A stretch of DNA of 64,000 bases from Sphingomonas sp. RIT328 (GCF_000632225.1 NZ_JFYV01000016.1:1-64000); one strand, 5' to 3'. Positions 34,488 through 45,402 are shown, counted from the stretch's first letter. Made by a program: numbers and translations. The notes: a model not told the origin generated them from the sequence alone.

Positions 34488-35419
34488 TCGATGATATCGC
34501 CTGTCGCTGGGCGGCCGCGATCGACCGCGGGCTCGATGCGGCGGAGGCCGCCGCGCTGCCGCTGTGGCTCGCCGAGGATCGCCGCCATCGCGGCGCGCTG
34601 CTGCGCGCACAGGCGACGCTGAGCCTGCTCGACCGCGGCCGTGCTCTGTCCGGCGCGAACCCGGCGGAGGCGGCGACCGCCCCCCCCGCGCGCCGGTGGC
34701 GGTTCGCCGGGGCGGCGGCCGGAACGGCGCTGGTCGCCGGCCTCGCCGTCGCGCTGTGGCCGGCGCCGGTCGCGCGGATCGACACCGGCGTCGGCGAGGT
34801 GCGGCGGATGCCGCTCGCCGATGGTTCGGTCGCGCTGGTCAACAGCGGCACGAGCCTGCGCGTCGCCTTCACCCCCGGTCGCCGCGATGTCGAGGTGCGC
34901 CGCGGCGAGGCGTGGTTCCAGGTCGCGCACAATCCGGCGCGGCCGTTCGTGGTGGCCAGCGGGCCGGTGCGCGTCCAGGCGGTCGGCACCGCCTTCGACG
35001 TTCGCCGCCAGGGCGATGCGGCGCGCGTCGTCGTCACCAAGGGCGTCGTTCGGATCTGGTCGGTCGCCAGTCCCGATGCGGCGATCACCGTCCCCGCCGG
35101 CCGCTATGCGGTGCTCAACGCCGGCGAGGCGCCGCAGGTGCGGCCGCTGTCGCCGCAGGCGTCGGACCAGCAACTGGCATGGCGCGAGGGGCGGATCGTG
35201 CTCGACGACATGACGCTCGGCGCCGCCGCGGCCGAGTTCAACCGCTACAACAGCGACCGGCTGGAGGTCGCGCCGCCGCTCGCCGGGCGGCGCGTCGTCG
35301 GCTGGTTCCGCACCTATGACGTCGACGGCTTCGCGACGGCGAGCGCGGCGATGGTCGGCGGCCGGGTCGAGCGGCACCACGCGCCCGACGGGACGGAGGT
35401 GACGCGCATCGTTCCCTGA
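34484..35419 (+). CDS. FecR-family anti-sigma regulator, right-arm copy
   Basis: Identical 311-residue translation to the copy at 32160-33095: cytoplasmic sigma-binding part, one membrane helix, periplasmic FecR domain. Start overlaps the sigma stop by 4 bases. Confidence 0.9.
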   Translation: MIDDIACRWAAAIDRGLDAAEAAALPLWLAEDRRHRGALLRAQATLSLLDRGRALSGANPAEAATAPPARRWRFAGAAAGTALVAGLAVALWPAPVARIDTGVGEVRRMPLADGSVALVNSGTSLRVAFTPGRRDVEVRRGEAWFQVAHNPARPFVVASGPVRVQAVGTAFDVRRQGDAARVVVTKGVVRIWSVASPDAAITVPAGRYAVLNAGEAPQVRPLSPQASDQQLAWREGRIVLDDMTLGAAAAEFNRYNSDRLEVAPPLAGRRVVGWFRTYDVDGFATASAAMVGGRVERHHAPDGTEVTRIVP

Positions 35420-35517
35420 AAAAAACCGCATCGGACCTGACGGAAATCGCGCGCCGGCCCATCCTACGATCAGCGCCGGATGAAGCGCATCGAAAAAACG
35501 TTCAGGAGGGGTGTGTG

Positions 35518-38394
35518 ATGCGCAACAGCCAGTTTTTGAGTCTGCCGCTCGTATCGGTCGTCGCGATCGCCGCCGGGTTTGCGACGCCCGCCGCCGCGGC
35601 GCAGACCGGCGTGCGGAGCTTCAACGTGCCGCGCCAGCCGGCCGCGACCGGCCTCGTCCGCTTCGCGCAACAGGCGGGCATCCAGATCCTCGCGCCGAGC
35701 GACGTCACCCGCGGCGAGACCGTCGCCGCGGTCAAGGGACAGCTCCCGATCGAGGACGGGCTGCGCCGGCTGATCGGCACGACGCGGCTGCGGCTGGTGT
35801 CGTTCGACGGGCGCACCGCGGTGATCGCCGCGAGCAGGCCGGGCGTGGCGCACACCATCGCCTATGCGCCGCAGCAGGACACGGCGCCGGCGACCGCGAC
35901 CGACGCGACGCCGCAGGCCGACCCCGCCGACACCGATGCGGCGGCCGACAGCCCGCAGAACGACATCATCGTCACCGGCAACACCTCGGACCGGCGCACC
36001 TTGTTCAACTCCTCGTCCAACGTCACGCTGGCGAGCGCCGCGGACCTGCTGCGCAAGGCGCCGCGCTCGACCGCCGAGACGCTCGAGCTGGTGCCGGGCG
36101 TGTTCGTCGAGGGCACCGCCGGGCCGATCTCGAACAATTATTCGGTCCGCGGCCTGCGCGGCGGCAGCCAGCAGTTCATCACGCTGGAGGAGGACGGCAT
36201 GCCGATCCTCTACGGCGGCAGCGGCGCCGATTTCTATTTCCAGAACGACATCACGATCAACCGGCTGGAAGCGGTCGAGGGCGGCACCTCGGGCGTGCTG
36301 GCGCCGAACGGCGCGGGCGCGACGATCAACTTCATCTCCATGAAGCCCGACCACGACAAGGCGACCGCGATGGTCCGCTATACCGGCGCGAGCTATGGCG
36401 ACCTGCGCGCCGACGGCTATTTCTCCGCGCCGATCGCCGACGGCTGGGCGTTCAACGTCGGCGGCTATATCACCTCGCAGAAGGGCGTCCGGCGCACGCC
36501 GTTCACCTTCAACGCCTATGACGTCAAGGCGATGCTGGAGAAGAAGTTCGACAGCGGCGGCCTGTTCCGCCTGACGGTCAAGCACGGCGACAAGCATTTC
36601 CCTTATTATGCCGACATGCCGTTCCGCGTCGCCAGCGACGGCACGATCAGCAGCGTCCCCGGCCTCGACCTCAAGCGCGACGATGTCGGCGGGCGCGGCT
36701 TCACCCAGTTCCTCGTCCCCGACGCGCCGGCGACCGGCCAGTCGCTGCGCCGGTTCAGCTCGGCGGACGGCGTCCACGTCAAGTCGACCACCTACCGGGT
36801 TGACGTCGAGCTGCCGGTCAGCTCGAGCGTGCGGCTGTTCGGGCGCGCGCGCTATCTCGACGGATCGTACGATTTCAACGGCATCTTCCCGGGCAGCGGA
36901 TCGGGCACCGCGGGGCTGACCTCCGCGCTCAATTACCTGACGCCGGCCAATTCGCCGCTCGCCGGGCTGACCCCGCTCAACGGCACGACGCTGACCTATT
37001 TCCAGGTCGCGCAGATCCGCTTCCCGACGGTCGCGCAATATGGCCTGCGCAACATCCGCACCGGGCAGGTGATCGCCGCGTCCGACACCGCGACGCTCAA
37101 CGCGCTCAACGGCAACGGCCTGCTCCAGCAGACGGTGCTCAACCACCAGACGCTGACCACCAAGGACTTCGGCAGCGACTTCGGCGCGAAATGGGATGCG
37201 GGCAGCGGCGGCTTCCAGAACTCGCTGACCGTCGGCGGCATGGTCTACAACGTTCGCCGGCGCAACGACCAGTCGGCGGTCGCCACCGTGCTCAACGACG
37301 TGCGCAACGATTCCAACGTCTATGACATGGTCGCGCTCGATGCCTCGGGCGGCGTGCTCGGCGCGCTGACCAACAACGGCCTGGTCAATTACGGCAATTG
37401 GGGCCAGGGCCTGTTCAACGACGAGGTGACATCGCTGTCGGGCTATTTCAACGACGAACTGACCATCGGCGACCGGCTGCACATCGACTTCGGCGCGCGC
37501 TACGAGCATCAGCACGTCCGCGTCGCGATCGGCAACACCGCCACGACCAACGCGCTCGTCCCCGCCGGCACGCCCGGTCTCTACGACAATGTCGGCAGCA
37601 CCTTCGACGGCACCTATACGCGGCAGAGCGCCAATTATTCCGACTGGGCCTATACCGGCGGCATCAATTACGAGCTGACCGATCATATCGCGCTCTACGT
37701 CCGCGGCGCGCACGGCTTCCAGACCAACGGGGGCGATACCGGCGGCACGCACAAACCGACCGGCCTGACGCTCTACGAAGGCGGCGTGCGGTTCAAGTCG
37801 CGGATGTTCAACGCCTCGGTGATCGGCTTCCGCACCGAATTCCGCGACCAATCCTATCAGTTCATCAACCCCGACAATCCGGCGGTGGCGAGCAACGCGC
37901 TCGCCGACAATTTCACCAACGGCGTGCAGGTCGATGCGACGCTGCGCCCGGTCAGCTTCTTCAGCATCGATGCGCAGGGCGTCTATCAGGACCCCAAGCT
38001 CAGCAACCTGCGCTTCGACGGGGTCGCGCAGACGCAATATGAGGGCAATACCCCCGAACGCACGCCCAAGAAGCTGCTGACGGTGACACCGTCGTTCATC
38101 CTGCCGGGCGGGCTCGGCGAGATCTACGGCCGCTGGAAATATGTCGGCAAGATCTTCGCCGACAGCGGCAACGGCATCGCGCTGCCGGCGTACAGCGTCT
38201 TCACCGTCGGCGCGAGCGTCGACGTCAGTCCGCGCCTCAACCTGACGTTCAGCGTCGACAACCTGACCAACGCCAAGGGCTTCACCGAGGGCAATCCGCG
38301 CCAGGGGCAGACGCAGACGATCACCGATGGCTATTTCTACGGCCGCGCGATCGTCGGTCGCAATGCGCTGATGAGCGCGACGCTCAAGCTGTGA
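35518..38394 (+). CDS. TonB-dependent receptor with STN domain, right-arm copy
   Basis: Identical 958-residue translation to the copy at 29185-32061. AGGAGGGG precedes ATG 35518 closely; a GTG directly in front is less likely the start. Intact signal peptide, STN, plug and barrel. Confidence 0.92.
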   Translation: MRNSQFLSLPLVSVVAIAAGFATPAAAAQTGVRSFNVPRQPAATGLVRFAQQAGIQILAPSDVTRGETVAAVKGQLPIEDGLRRLIGTTRLRLVSFDGRTAVIAASRPGVAHTIAYAPQQDTAPATATDATPQADPADTDAAADSPQNDIIVTGNTSDRRTLFNSSSNVTLASAADLLRKAPRSTAETLELVPGVFVEGTAGPISNNYSVRGLRGGSQQFITLEEDGMPILYGGSGADFYFQNDITINRLEAVEGGTSGVLAPNGAGATINFISMKPDHDKATAMVRYTGASYGDLRADGYFSAPIADGWAFNVGGYITSQKGVRRTPFTFNAYDVKAMLEKKFDSGGLFRLTVKHGDKHFPYYADMPFRVASDGTISSVPGLDLKRDDVGGRGFTQFLVPDAPATGQSLRRFSSADGVHVKSTTYRVDVELPVSSSVRLFGRARYLDGSYDFNGIFPGSGSGTAGLTSALNYLTPANSPLAGLTPLNGTTLTYFQVAQIRFPTVAQYGLRNIRTGQVIAASDTATLNALNGNGLLQQTVLNHQTLTTKDFGSDFGAKWDAGSGGFQNSLTVGGMVYNVRRRNDQSAVATVLNDVRNDSNVYDMVALDASGGVLGALTNNGLVNYGNWGQGLFNDEVTSLSGYFNDELTIGDRLHIDFGARYEHQHVRVAIGNTATTNALVPAGTPGLYDNVGSTFDGTYTRQSANYSDWAYTGGINYELTDHIALYVRGAHGFQTNGGDTGGTHKPTGLTLYEGGVRFKSRMFNASVIGFRTEFRDQSYQFINPDNPAVASNALADNFTNGVQVDATLRPVSFFSIDAQGVYQDPKLSNLRFDGVAQTQYEGNTPERTPKKLLTVTPSFILPGGLGEIYGRWKYVGKIFADSGNGIALPAYSVFTVGASVDVSPRLNLTFSVDNLTNAKGFTEGNPRQGQTQTITDGYFYGRAIVGRNALMSATLKL

Positions 38395-40445
38395 GCGCGC
38401 GGACGGGTGCGCGGTGGCTGGCGACGGTGCGGCGCGCGCCGCTCGTCGCCGCCGCGGCGGTGGCGCTGACCGGCGCGACGCCGGTGCAGCAGTATGGCGT
38501 GCGCGAGGGGCTCAACCTCAACAGTTTCGTGCGATCGGGGCCGGTCGCGGCGCATGTCGTGCTGCGATCGGGGAAGGTGCCACGGCTGCTCGTCGCCTTC
38601 CCGGCGGGCAATAGCGGCGTCGCGCTCTGGTTCGCGCCGCTCGCCGGCGCGGCGCAATGGACGCTGGCCGGGCAGCCGCAGCCGGTGACGCAGGCGGACG
38701 CGCGCGGCCGCCCGCTGCACGGCGTGCGCTTCACCGTCGCGATCCCCGCCGCCAGGCTGGTGCCGCAGCAGGCGGTGCTGTCGAGCATCCGCGTGATCCG
38801 CGACTATCAGGCGCTCGGCAAGGCGCCGGCCGAGGTGCTGACCACCGCCGCCACCACCGGCAACGCCATCCACTGGTCGCGCGACCGGCTCGACGGCGCG
38901 GCGGGCTATGATCTTGCGATGACCGTCGTCGGCGGGCGCATCGCCGATGGCGCGATCCTCGCGGGCGCGGACGGCGTCATCCGCCTCGCCGTCACCGCGC
39001 TGACCGGCGAGACGCCGCTCACCCCGCGGGGCGGCGACGATCTGCTCAATGCGCATGCGCAGCCCGACGCGGGCGCACGCGACGCGCTGACCTTCCTCAG
39101 CTATCGCGAGAAGTTCCTCGCCGGCTCGTGGCGCTTCGACACCTATTTCGGGCGCGACACCCTGATGTCGGTGCGGCTGCTGATGCCGGCGCTGCAACCG
39201 CAGGCGGTCGAGACCGGGCTGACCTCGGTGCTCGCCCGCCTCTCGCGCGAGGGCGAGGTGGCGCATGAGGAGGATATCGGCGAATTCGCGATCCTCGATC
39301 ACCGCAAGAGCGACGGCAGTTCCTCCGCTGCGCCGGTGTACAATTACAACATGGTCGACAGCGACTATATGCTGGCGCCGGTCGCCCGTGCCTGGCTGCT
39401 CGACGATCCGCGCGGGCGCACGCGGGCGGCGGCCTATCTGGCGCAGCGCGTCGACGGCGAGACGGCGGGGGCGCGGCTGGTCCGCAACCTGCGCTTCGTC
39501 CTCGCCCGGGCGGCGCCCTTCGCGCGCGATCCGGTGCCGTCGCGACTGATCGCGCTCAAGCCGGGGATGGATGCCGGCGAATGGCGCGACAGCAACGACG
39601 GGCTCGCCGGCGGGCGCATTCCCTATGACGTCAATGCGGTGCTCGTCCCCGCGGCGCTCGACGCGGCGGTGGCGTTGCAGGCGAGCGGGCTGCTGCGACC
39701 CTATCTCGCCGCGGGCGATGCCGCGCCCTTCGCCCAGGCCGCGCGGATCGCCGCGGCATGGCGCGCGCAGGCGCCGTCGCTGTTCGACGTGACGCTGCCC
39801 GCGGACACCGCCCGTCGGCAGGTGACGGATTATGCCCGCGCGATCGGCGTGCCCGATGCGCCGGCGGGGCAGGCGATCCCCGCCGCCGGGCTGCGCTTCC
39901 CGGCGATCGCGCTCGATGCCGCCGGCCGGCCGATCCCGGTGCAGAACAGCGACCCCGGTTTCGCCTTGCTGTTCGACCGGCCGGCCGAAGCGGCGTTGCA
40001 GGTGATGGCGGCGACCTTCGCCCGCCCCTTCCCCGCCGGGCTGCGCACCGGCGCGGGGATGCTCGTCGCCAACCCCGCCTTCGCCGGCGCGGCGATCCAG
40101 CGGCGCTTCTCGGCCAACGCCTATCACGGTACCGTCGTGTGGAGCTGGCAGCAGGCGCTGGTCGCCGCCGGCCTCGCCCGCCAGCTCGACCGGCGCGACC
40201 TGTCGGCGCCGACGCGCGCGGCGCTGGCGCAGGCGCAGGCGTGCCTGTGGGACGGGATCGAGGCGACGCGGGCGGTGCAGAGTTCGGAGCTCTGGTCGTG
40301 GCGCTATGCCGGGGGGCGCTATCAGGTCGTGCCGTTCGGCGCGGCGGGCGCGGACGTCGACGAATCCAACGCCGCGCAATTGTGGAGCACCGTCTATCTC
40401 GCTTTGCGCCGGCCGGCGGATGGCGCGCGCTGCACCTCCGGGTGA
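38391..40445 (+). CDS. Exported six-hairpin glycosidase-like protein, right-arm copy
   Basis: As the copy at 27134-29188, but residue 493 is Gly (GGG, base 39868) instead of Val (GTG). GTG start overlaps the receptor stop. This is one of the few differences between arms. Confidence 0.65.
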   Translation: MSARTGARWLATVRRAPLVAAAAVALTGATPVQQYGVREGLNLNSFVRSGPVAAHVVLRSGKVPRLLVAFPAGNSGVALWFAPLAGAAQWTLAGQPQPVTQADARGRPLHGVRFTVAIPAARLVPQQAVLSSIRVIRDYQALGKAPAEVLTTAATTGNAIHWSRDRLDGAAGYDLAMTVVGGRIADGAILAGADGVIRLAVTALTGETPLTPRGGDDLLNAHAQPDAGARDALTFLSYREKFLAGSWRFDTYFGRDTLMSVRLLMPALQPQAVETGLTSVLARLSREGEVAHEEDIGEFAILDHRKSDGSSSAAPVYNYNMVDSDYMLAPVARAWLLDDPRGRTRAAAYLAQRVDGETAGARLVRNLRFVLARAAPFARDPVPSRLIALKPGMDAGEWRDSNDGLAGGRIPYDVNAVLVPAALDAAVALQASGLLRPYLAAGDAAPFAQAARIAAAWRAQAPSLFDVTLPADTARRQVTDYARAIGVPDAPAGQAIPAAGLRFPAIALDAAGRPIPVQNSDPGFALLFDRPAEAALQVMAATFARPFPAGLRTGAGMLVANPAFAGAAIQRRFSANAYHGTVVWSWQQALVAAGLARQLDRRDLSAPTRAALAQAQACLWDGIEATRAVQSSELWSWRYAGGRYQVVPFGAAGADVDESNAAQLWSTVYLALRRPADGARCTSG

Positions 40446-40483
40446 GGCTCGCGCTGCTTCGAGAGGTGGATTAGGCTGAGGTC

Positions 40484-41968
40484 ATGACCGCACCGCGCAT
40501 CCGCCGCATCGTGATCCTGGGCGGCGGCACCGCCGGCTGGATGACCGCCGCGGCGCTGTCGCGCGCGCTGGCGGGGCAAGGCGTGGCGGTCACCCTGGTC
40601 GAATCCGAGGCGATCGGCACGATCGGCGTCGGCGAGGCGACGATCCCGACCATCCACTGGTTCAACCAGATCATCGGCCTCGACGAGGCGCGGTTCATGG
40701 CCGAGACCAAGGCGACGGTGAAGCTCGGCATCGAGTTCGTCGGCTGGACCGGCGCGGGCAGCCGCTATTTCCATCCCTTCGGCACGTTCGGCCCGGCGGG
40801 TGACGGCGCGATGTTCCTCCACCGCCTGATCCGCGGCCGCGCCGAGGGCGATACCGCCGCGACCGAAGCCTATTCGCTCACCGCGCAGATCGCCCGCGCC
40901 GGCCGCTTCGCGCGGCCCGTCGCCGACCGGCGCTCGCTGTTGTCGACCCTGGGCTATGCCTATCATTTCGACGCCGGCCTCTATGCGCGTTACCTGCGCG
41001 GCCTCGCCGAGCGCGGCGGCACGCAGCGGATCGCCGGGACGGTCGCGCACGTCCGCCGCCATGGCGACAGCGGCTTCGTCGAGGCGCTGACGCTCGACGA
41101 CGGGCGGGTCGTCGCCGGCGACCTGTTCATCGACTGTTCGGGGCTGCGCGCGCTGCTGATCGGCGAGACGCTCGGCGTCGGCTATGACGACTGGTCGCAC
41201 TGGCTGCCCTGCGACCGCGCCTGGGCGGCGCCGAGCGCGCCCGAACTGCGGCCCACCCCCTTCACCCGCGCCACCGCGGCGGAGGCGGGCTGGCGCTGGC
41301 GCATCCCGCTCCAGCATCGCGTCGGCAACGGCTATGTCTTCGCCAGCCGCTTCCAGGACGAGGAGGCGGCGCGCGCGTCGCTGCTCGCCGGGATGGACGG
41401 GCCGGCGACCGCCGAGCCGCGGCTGATCCGCTTCACGCCGGGGCTCCGCCGGCAGGCGTGGCGCGGCAATGTCGTCGCGATCGGCCTCGCCTCGGGCTTT
41501 CTCGAACCGCTCGAATCGACCAGCATCCATCTCATCCAGAGCGGCATCGCCAAATTGCTGTCGCTCTTCCCCGCCGCCGATTGTTCGCCGCTGCTGGCGC
41601 GGCAGTTCAACCGCGTCTTCGCGCAGGACACGCACGATATCCGCGACTTCCTCATCCTCCATTATCGCGCGACGCAGGGCCGCACCGAGCCGATGTGGCG
41701 CGAACGCCAGACGATGGCGATCCCCGACACGCTCGCCGAGCGGCTCGACCATTTCCGCAGCTCGGGCCGGATCGTGCTGACGAGCGACGAACTGTTCCGC
41801 GAGGCGAGCTGGTTCGCCGTGCTCGACGGCCAGGGCGAGCGCGCCGGCGACTATAATCCGCTGATCGGCGCGCAGAGCCGCGACGACACTCTCGCCGGCC
41901 TCGCCGCCGTGCGCGCCGAGATCGCGCGGACCGCCGCGACGCTGCCGCCGATCGGCGCCGGCCGCTAG
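40484..41968 (+). CDS. Tryptophan-halogenase-family protein, right-arm copy
   Basis: Identical 494-residue translation to the copy at 25611-27095, with the FAD loop, Lys80 and WxWxIP motif. ATG 40484 is preceded by a purine-rich GAGGT site. Last gene of the operon. Confidence 0.88.
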   Translation: MTAPRIRRIVILGGGTAGWMTAAALSRALAGQGVAVTLVESEAIGTIGVGEATIPTIHWFNQIIGLDEARFMAETKATVKLGIEFVGWTGAGSRYFHPFGTFGPAGDGAMFLHRLIRGRAEGDTAATEAYSLTAQIARAGRFARPVADRRSLLSTLGYAYHFDAGLYARYLRGLAERGGTQRIAGTVAHVRRHGDSGFVEALTLDDGRVVAGDLFIDCSGLRALLIGETLGVGYDDWSHWLPCDRAWAAPSAPELRPTPFTRATAAEAGWRWRIPLQHRVGNGYVFASRFQDEEAARASLLAGMDGPATAEPRLIRFTPGLRRQAWRGNVVAIGLASGFLEPLESTSIHLIQSGIAKLLSLFPAADCSPLLARQFNRVFAQDTHDIRDFLILHYRATQGRTEPMWRERQTMAIPDTLAERLDHFRSSGRIVLTSDELFREASWFAVLDGQGERAGDYNPLIGAQSRDDTLAGLAAVRAEIARTAATLPPIGAGR

Positions 41969-41975
41969 CGCCCGC

Positions 41976-43442
41976 TCAGCCGGTTGCGACGACGCGCAGC
42001 CGGCGCTGGTTCGGATCGATCGGGTCGAGGAAGAAGGCGCCCGCGTCGCGCTGCGCGACGAGCCAGGCGACATGCGCCGGCTCGATCCGCTGACCCGGCA
42101 CCAGCCGCGGCACGCCGGGCGGCGCGGGCGCGATCATCTCCGCCGCGACCCGCCCGGCCGCCGCCTCGATCGGCACCAGCTCGGTCGCGCCGAAGAAGGC
42201 CGCGGCGGGATCGTCCTGCATCGTCACCGACAGCGTGCCGATCGCGGGCAGCTGCGCCGGCGCCGGCGGCAGGCCGCTGGTCCCGGCCGCGATCTGCCTG
42301 GCGGCGTCGCGCAGGCCCTTGACCAGCGCGCGGACGTCGCGCGCCGTCGTGCCGAGCGACAGCACCGCGAGCAGATGCCGCGCATCGGACAGGCCGACGC
42401 TGACCCGATGCCGCGCCACCAGCCAGTCGTCGAGCGCATAGCCGGTGACGCCCCAGGCGGAGACGTCGATCAGCACCTTGGTCGCATCCAGCGCGCTGTC
42501 GATCGGCACGTCGGCATCGGTGAAGACGCGCAGCCCGTCGATCGCGGCGAGCTGCGCGCGCAGCCGGTCGGCGAGCGCGAGGACCGGCGTCCACAGCGCC
42601 TCGCCGTTGGTGGCATGCTCGCGGCGCACCGCATCGAGACTGGCAAGGATCGGCACCGACGGGCTGGTCGTCTCGAACAGCTCATAGGCGAGCCACAGCC
42701 GCTGGAGATCGACGATCCCGCCCTTGGCGAGCAGCGCCGACCCCTGCGTCAGCGCGCCCATCGTCTTGTGCAGGCTATAGACGGCGATATCCGCGCCCTT
42801 GGTCAGCGGATCGTCCGGCAGCGCCTCGCAAAAGGCGAAGGCGCCGCCCCAGGCGGCATCGCAGATCAGCGGGATGCCACGCCCGTGGCACAGATCGGCG
42901 AGCGCCGCGATATCGCTGGTCACGCCATAATAGGTCGGCGAGACGACGACGACCGCCTTGGCCGCCGGATGATCGTCGAGCGCCCGGCGCAGATCGGCGG
43001 CCGTGACGCCATGTTCGATATCCCATTGCGGATCGATCAGGACGGGGACGATCTCCGCATGGAGCCCCGCCGCGAGCGCATGCGCCCGCTCGGCCTTGTG
43101 GACGTTGGCGGCGAACAGCATGGTGTCGCCGGGCCGCGCGATCGCGGCGAGCGCGGTATGCAGGCTCTGCGTCGAGCCGCCGGTGACGAAGCGGCAGAAA
43201 TCCGCCTGCCACGCCTCCGCGGCGAGCTCGTGCGCGCGTTGCAGGACGTGTGCGCCCTCGGTCCGGTCGTCGAGCCCCTTGGGCGTGATGACATCCGCCG
43301 CGAACAGCCGGGCACCGAGCAGCGCCTTCGCCTCCTTCGGCACGGCGACGCCCTGATGATGGCCGGGCGCGCCGAAGCCGTGGATGGGATGTCGCTCGAG
43401 CTGCTTCAGCGCCTCGAGCAAGGGGGCCTGCTGCTGATCCAT
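41976..43442 (-). CDS. Orn/Lys/Arg decarboxylase-like enzyme, right-arm copy
   Basis: Mirror of 24137-25603, identical translation of 488 residues with the PLP lysine in SLHKTMG. Converges on the halogenase-like gene with a 7-bp gap. Confidence 0.82.
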   Translation of the reverse strand: MDQQQAPLLEALKQLERHPIHGFGAPGHHQGVAVPKEAKALLGARLFAADVITPKGLDDRTEGAHVLQRAHELAAEAWQADFCRFVTGGSTQSLHTALAAIARPGDTMLFAANVHKAERAHALAAGLHAEIVPVLIDPQWDIEHGVTAADLRRALDDHPAAKAVVVVSPTYYGVTSDIAALADLCHGRGIPLICDAAWGGAFAFCEALPDDPLTKGADIAVYSLHKTMGALTQGSALLAKGGIVDLQRLWLAYELFETTSPSVPILASLDAVRREHATNGEALWTPVLALADRLRAQLAAIDGLRVFTDADVPIDSALDATKVLIDVSAWGVTGYALDDWLVARHRVSVGLSDARHLLAVLSLGTTARDVRALVKGLRDAARQIAAGTSGLPPAPAQLPAIGTLSVTMQDDPAAAFFGATELVPIEAAAGRVAAEMIAPAPPGVPRLVPGQRIEPAHVAWLVAQRDAGAFFLDPIDPNQRRLRVVATG

Positions 43443-43713
43443 CGTCGCATATCCGCTAGAGCCGCGGCGCATCGCTGGCGGTGGGTGAGGAGGTCAGCGC
43501 CCGGGGAGGTTTCGATGCGGGTGCAACGCGCGATTCCGCCGATCAGCCACATAGGATACTGATCTAGTGCAGCTTTTTCTGGTTGAGCCGGATCAAGACG
43601 CATCGCCGTTGGCGGAACGCCGGTCGCGACGCCTCGTTCTCCCGCCGTGCCGGTCGCGGCCCGCTCGCGTCGCCGCGGGCGCGGCGCGGCGGCCATGCCA
43701 TCCGGGGAGCGCC

Positions 43714-44208
43714 ATGATCAGCCAAGAGGACGAAGCCTGGATGCGCGAGGCGATCGCGGTCGCCCGCTCCAAGGGCTCGCACCCGTCGACCTCGCCGCTC
43801 GGCTGCGTGATCGTGCGCGACGGCGTGGTGATCGCGGCGGAGCGCAACCAGACGCACGAACTGCCCGACGCCACCGCGCATGCCGAGATGATGGCGATCC
43901 GCCGCGCCTGCGAAGGCATCGGCGATCTCGAACTGCGCGGCGCGACGCTCTATTCGACGTTGCAGCCGTGCGGCATGTGCACGATGGCATCGATCTGGTC
44001 GAAGGTCGGCCGCGTCGTCTACGGCGCCGGCCGCGACGACGTCCATCCGATGTATTTCGAGGCGCGGCACGTCGACACCCTGTCCTTCATCGCCGACGCC
44101 TATCGCGACGACATCACGATCGAGGGCGGCTGCCTCGCCGCGGACTGCGCGACGCTCTATTACGGCCCCGACGCCGACCTGCCGAAGGCGGAACAGGCGA
44201 ATCTGTGA
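43714..44208 (+). CDS. Nucleoside/nucleobase deaminase, right-arm copy
   Basis: Mirror of 23371-23865, identical 164-residue translation with HAE and PCGMC zinc motifs. GGGGAG precedes ATG 43714. Confidence 0.85.
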   Translation: MISQEDEAWMREAIAVARSKGSHPSTSPLGCVIVRDGVVIAAERNQTHELPDATAHAEMMAIRRACEGIGDLELRGATLYSTLQPCGMCTMASIWSKVGRVVYGAGRDDVHPMYFEARHVDTLSFIADAYRDDITIEGGCLAADCATLYYGPDADLPKAEQANL

Positions 44209-44227
44209 GGCGTGGCCGATTGGCGGC

Positions 44228-44250
44228 GGGGGGCCGATCGGCGTCCCCCC
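44228..44250. terminator. Hairpin between converging genes, right-arm copy
   Basis: Mirror of 23329-23351: G6/C6 outer stem around CCGATCGG, between the deaminase and the four-helix membrane-protein gene. Confidence 0.5.
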
Positions 44251-44262
44251 GTCGTGCCGTCA

Positions 44263-44778
44263 CTAGCAGCGCTCATCCTCGTCGGCGAGCGGTCGCGTGT
44301 GCCAGCTTGCGTGAAGCGTCGGTACGGCACCGAAGAGCGCCATCATATAGAAAGCGAATGAGATCAGTTCCTGCTGGGCGACTGCGGCCGACCAGATCTG
44401 CATCGCCATGAGGCTGACGGCGAGCCATATGCCGACGAACCCCGCCAGAGCCACGGTCGTCAATCCGACCAGAAGGGAGTCGCGCCGTTGCTGGCGCTCG
44501 AATTCGTCCGCCCGTTCGCTGAAGCGGCGCAGTGGGCCCCAGATCGGCATGAGATTGGCGATAGAGAAGCCGACGATGATGAGTACCGAGCCGATCCAGA
44601 CATCGTGCGCCGGATTTGTGACGCACCAGATCAATCCTCCACTCGCCAGGACCAGCGCCACCACGGGCGGCCAGCGCAGATGCCGCTTGCGCTGCGTGCC
44701 CGCCGCCATGGCCGGCACGCCGGTCCACATCACCGACCGATCGAGCCAGGCCAGGAAACGGTGCTGCCGGTCGCTCAT
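44263..44778 (-). CDS. Four-helix membrane protein, right-arm copy
   Basis: Mirror of 22801-23316, identical 171-residue translation. Its start overlaps the stop of the XRE gene. Confidence 0.65.
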   Translation of the reverse strand: MSDRQHRFLAWLDRSVMWTGVPAMAAGTQRKRHLRWPPVVALVLASGGLIWCVTNPAHDVWIGSVLIIVGFSIANLMPIWGPLRRFSERADEFERQQRRDSLLVGLTTVALAGFVGIWLAVSLMAMQIWSAAVAQQELISFAFYMMALFGAVPTLHASWHTRPLADEDERC

Positions 44779-45014
44779 TGTTCGACTCCCATTCGCCGGA
44801 GGCTGGTGCCTATTGCTTCGAACGGGGTGAGCGAAAAGATTAGCTCCACGGGAACGTGGAACACCGCGGCGACCTTGAGCGCCAATTCGAGGCTCGGCTT
44901 ATAGTCGCCGCGCTCGAGATAGCCGATCGTCTGGGGATTGACGTCCACGGCCTGGGCAAGCTGCCGGCGCGACAGCCCATGTTCGGCACGGAAGACGGCG
45001 ATCCTGTTGTACAT
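44775..45014 (-). CDS. Small XRE-family regulator, right-arm copy
   Basis: Mirror of 22565-22804, identical 79-residue helix-turn-helix protein. ATG 45014 lies downstream of the operator at 45045-45062. Confidence 0.8.
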   Translation of the reverse strand: MYNRIAVFRAEHGLSRRQLAQAVDVNPQTIGYLERGDYKPSLELALKVAAVFHVPVELIFSLTPFEAIGTSLRRMGVEQ

Positions 45015-45044
45015 CTGTTCGCTCGTACCCCTTACCACCCGGAT

Positions 45045-45080
45045 CGTTGTGTTTACACAACGGTTTGGCGGCAAAGTCAA
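45045..45080 (-). promoter_or_regulatory. XRE operon promoter and operator, right-arm copy
   Basis: Mirror of 22499-22534: TTGACT, 17 bp, TGTAAA, with the 8+2+8 inverted repeat over the -10. The rest of the 388-bp gap 45015-45402 shows nothing more. Confidence 0.65.
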
Positions 45081-45402
45081 TCGCTTATCAGTCTGTGTCA
45101 TCGAAGAGAAAGCGCTGGCGAACGCCGCTGCGGGTTAGCGCACGATGGGGGAAGGGGGCGGGTCCGGGCGGAAGTGGAGCGTTCGGTCCGGATGGTGGCT
45201 TGACGCCCACTCCCGACGTGGCGGCGTTTGATGCGCTCGGATGCGCTCGCCCGTCTGGCACCACCGCTTCGGCTTCACTCCTCAGCGAGCGCGCCCCGAG
45301 CCAGAACGCGGCCGCCCGCAGCGTCCGTCGTCACGCGCCCGCCGTCGTTCCGCCGCTATCAGCGACCACCCCGAGCGACCCGCCCTGCCGACCCGCCGCA
45401 CC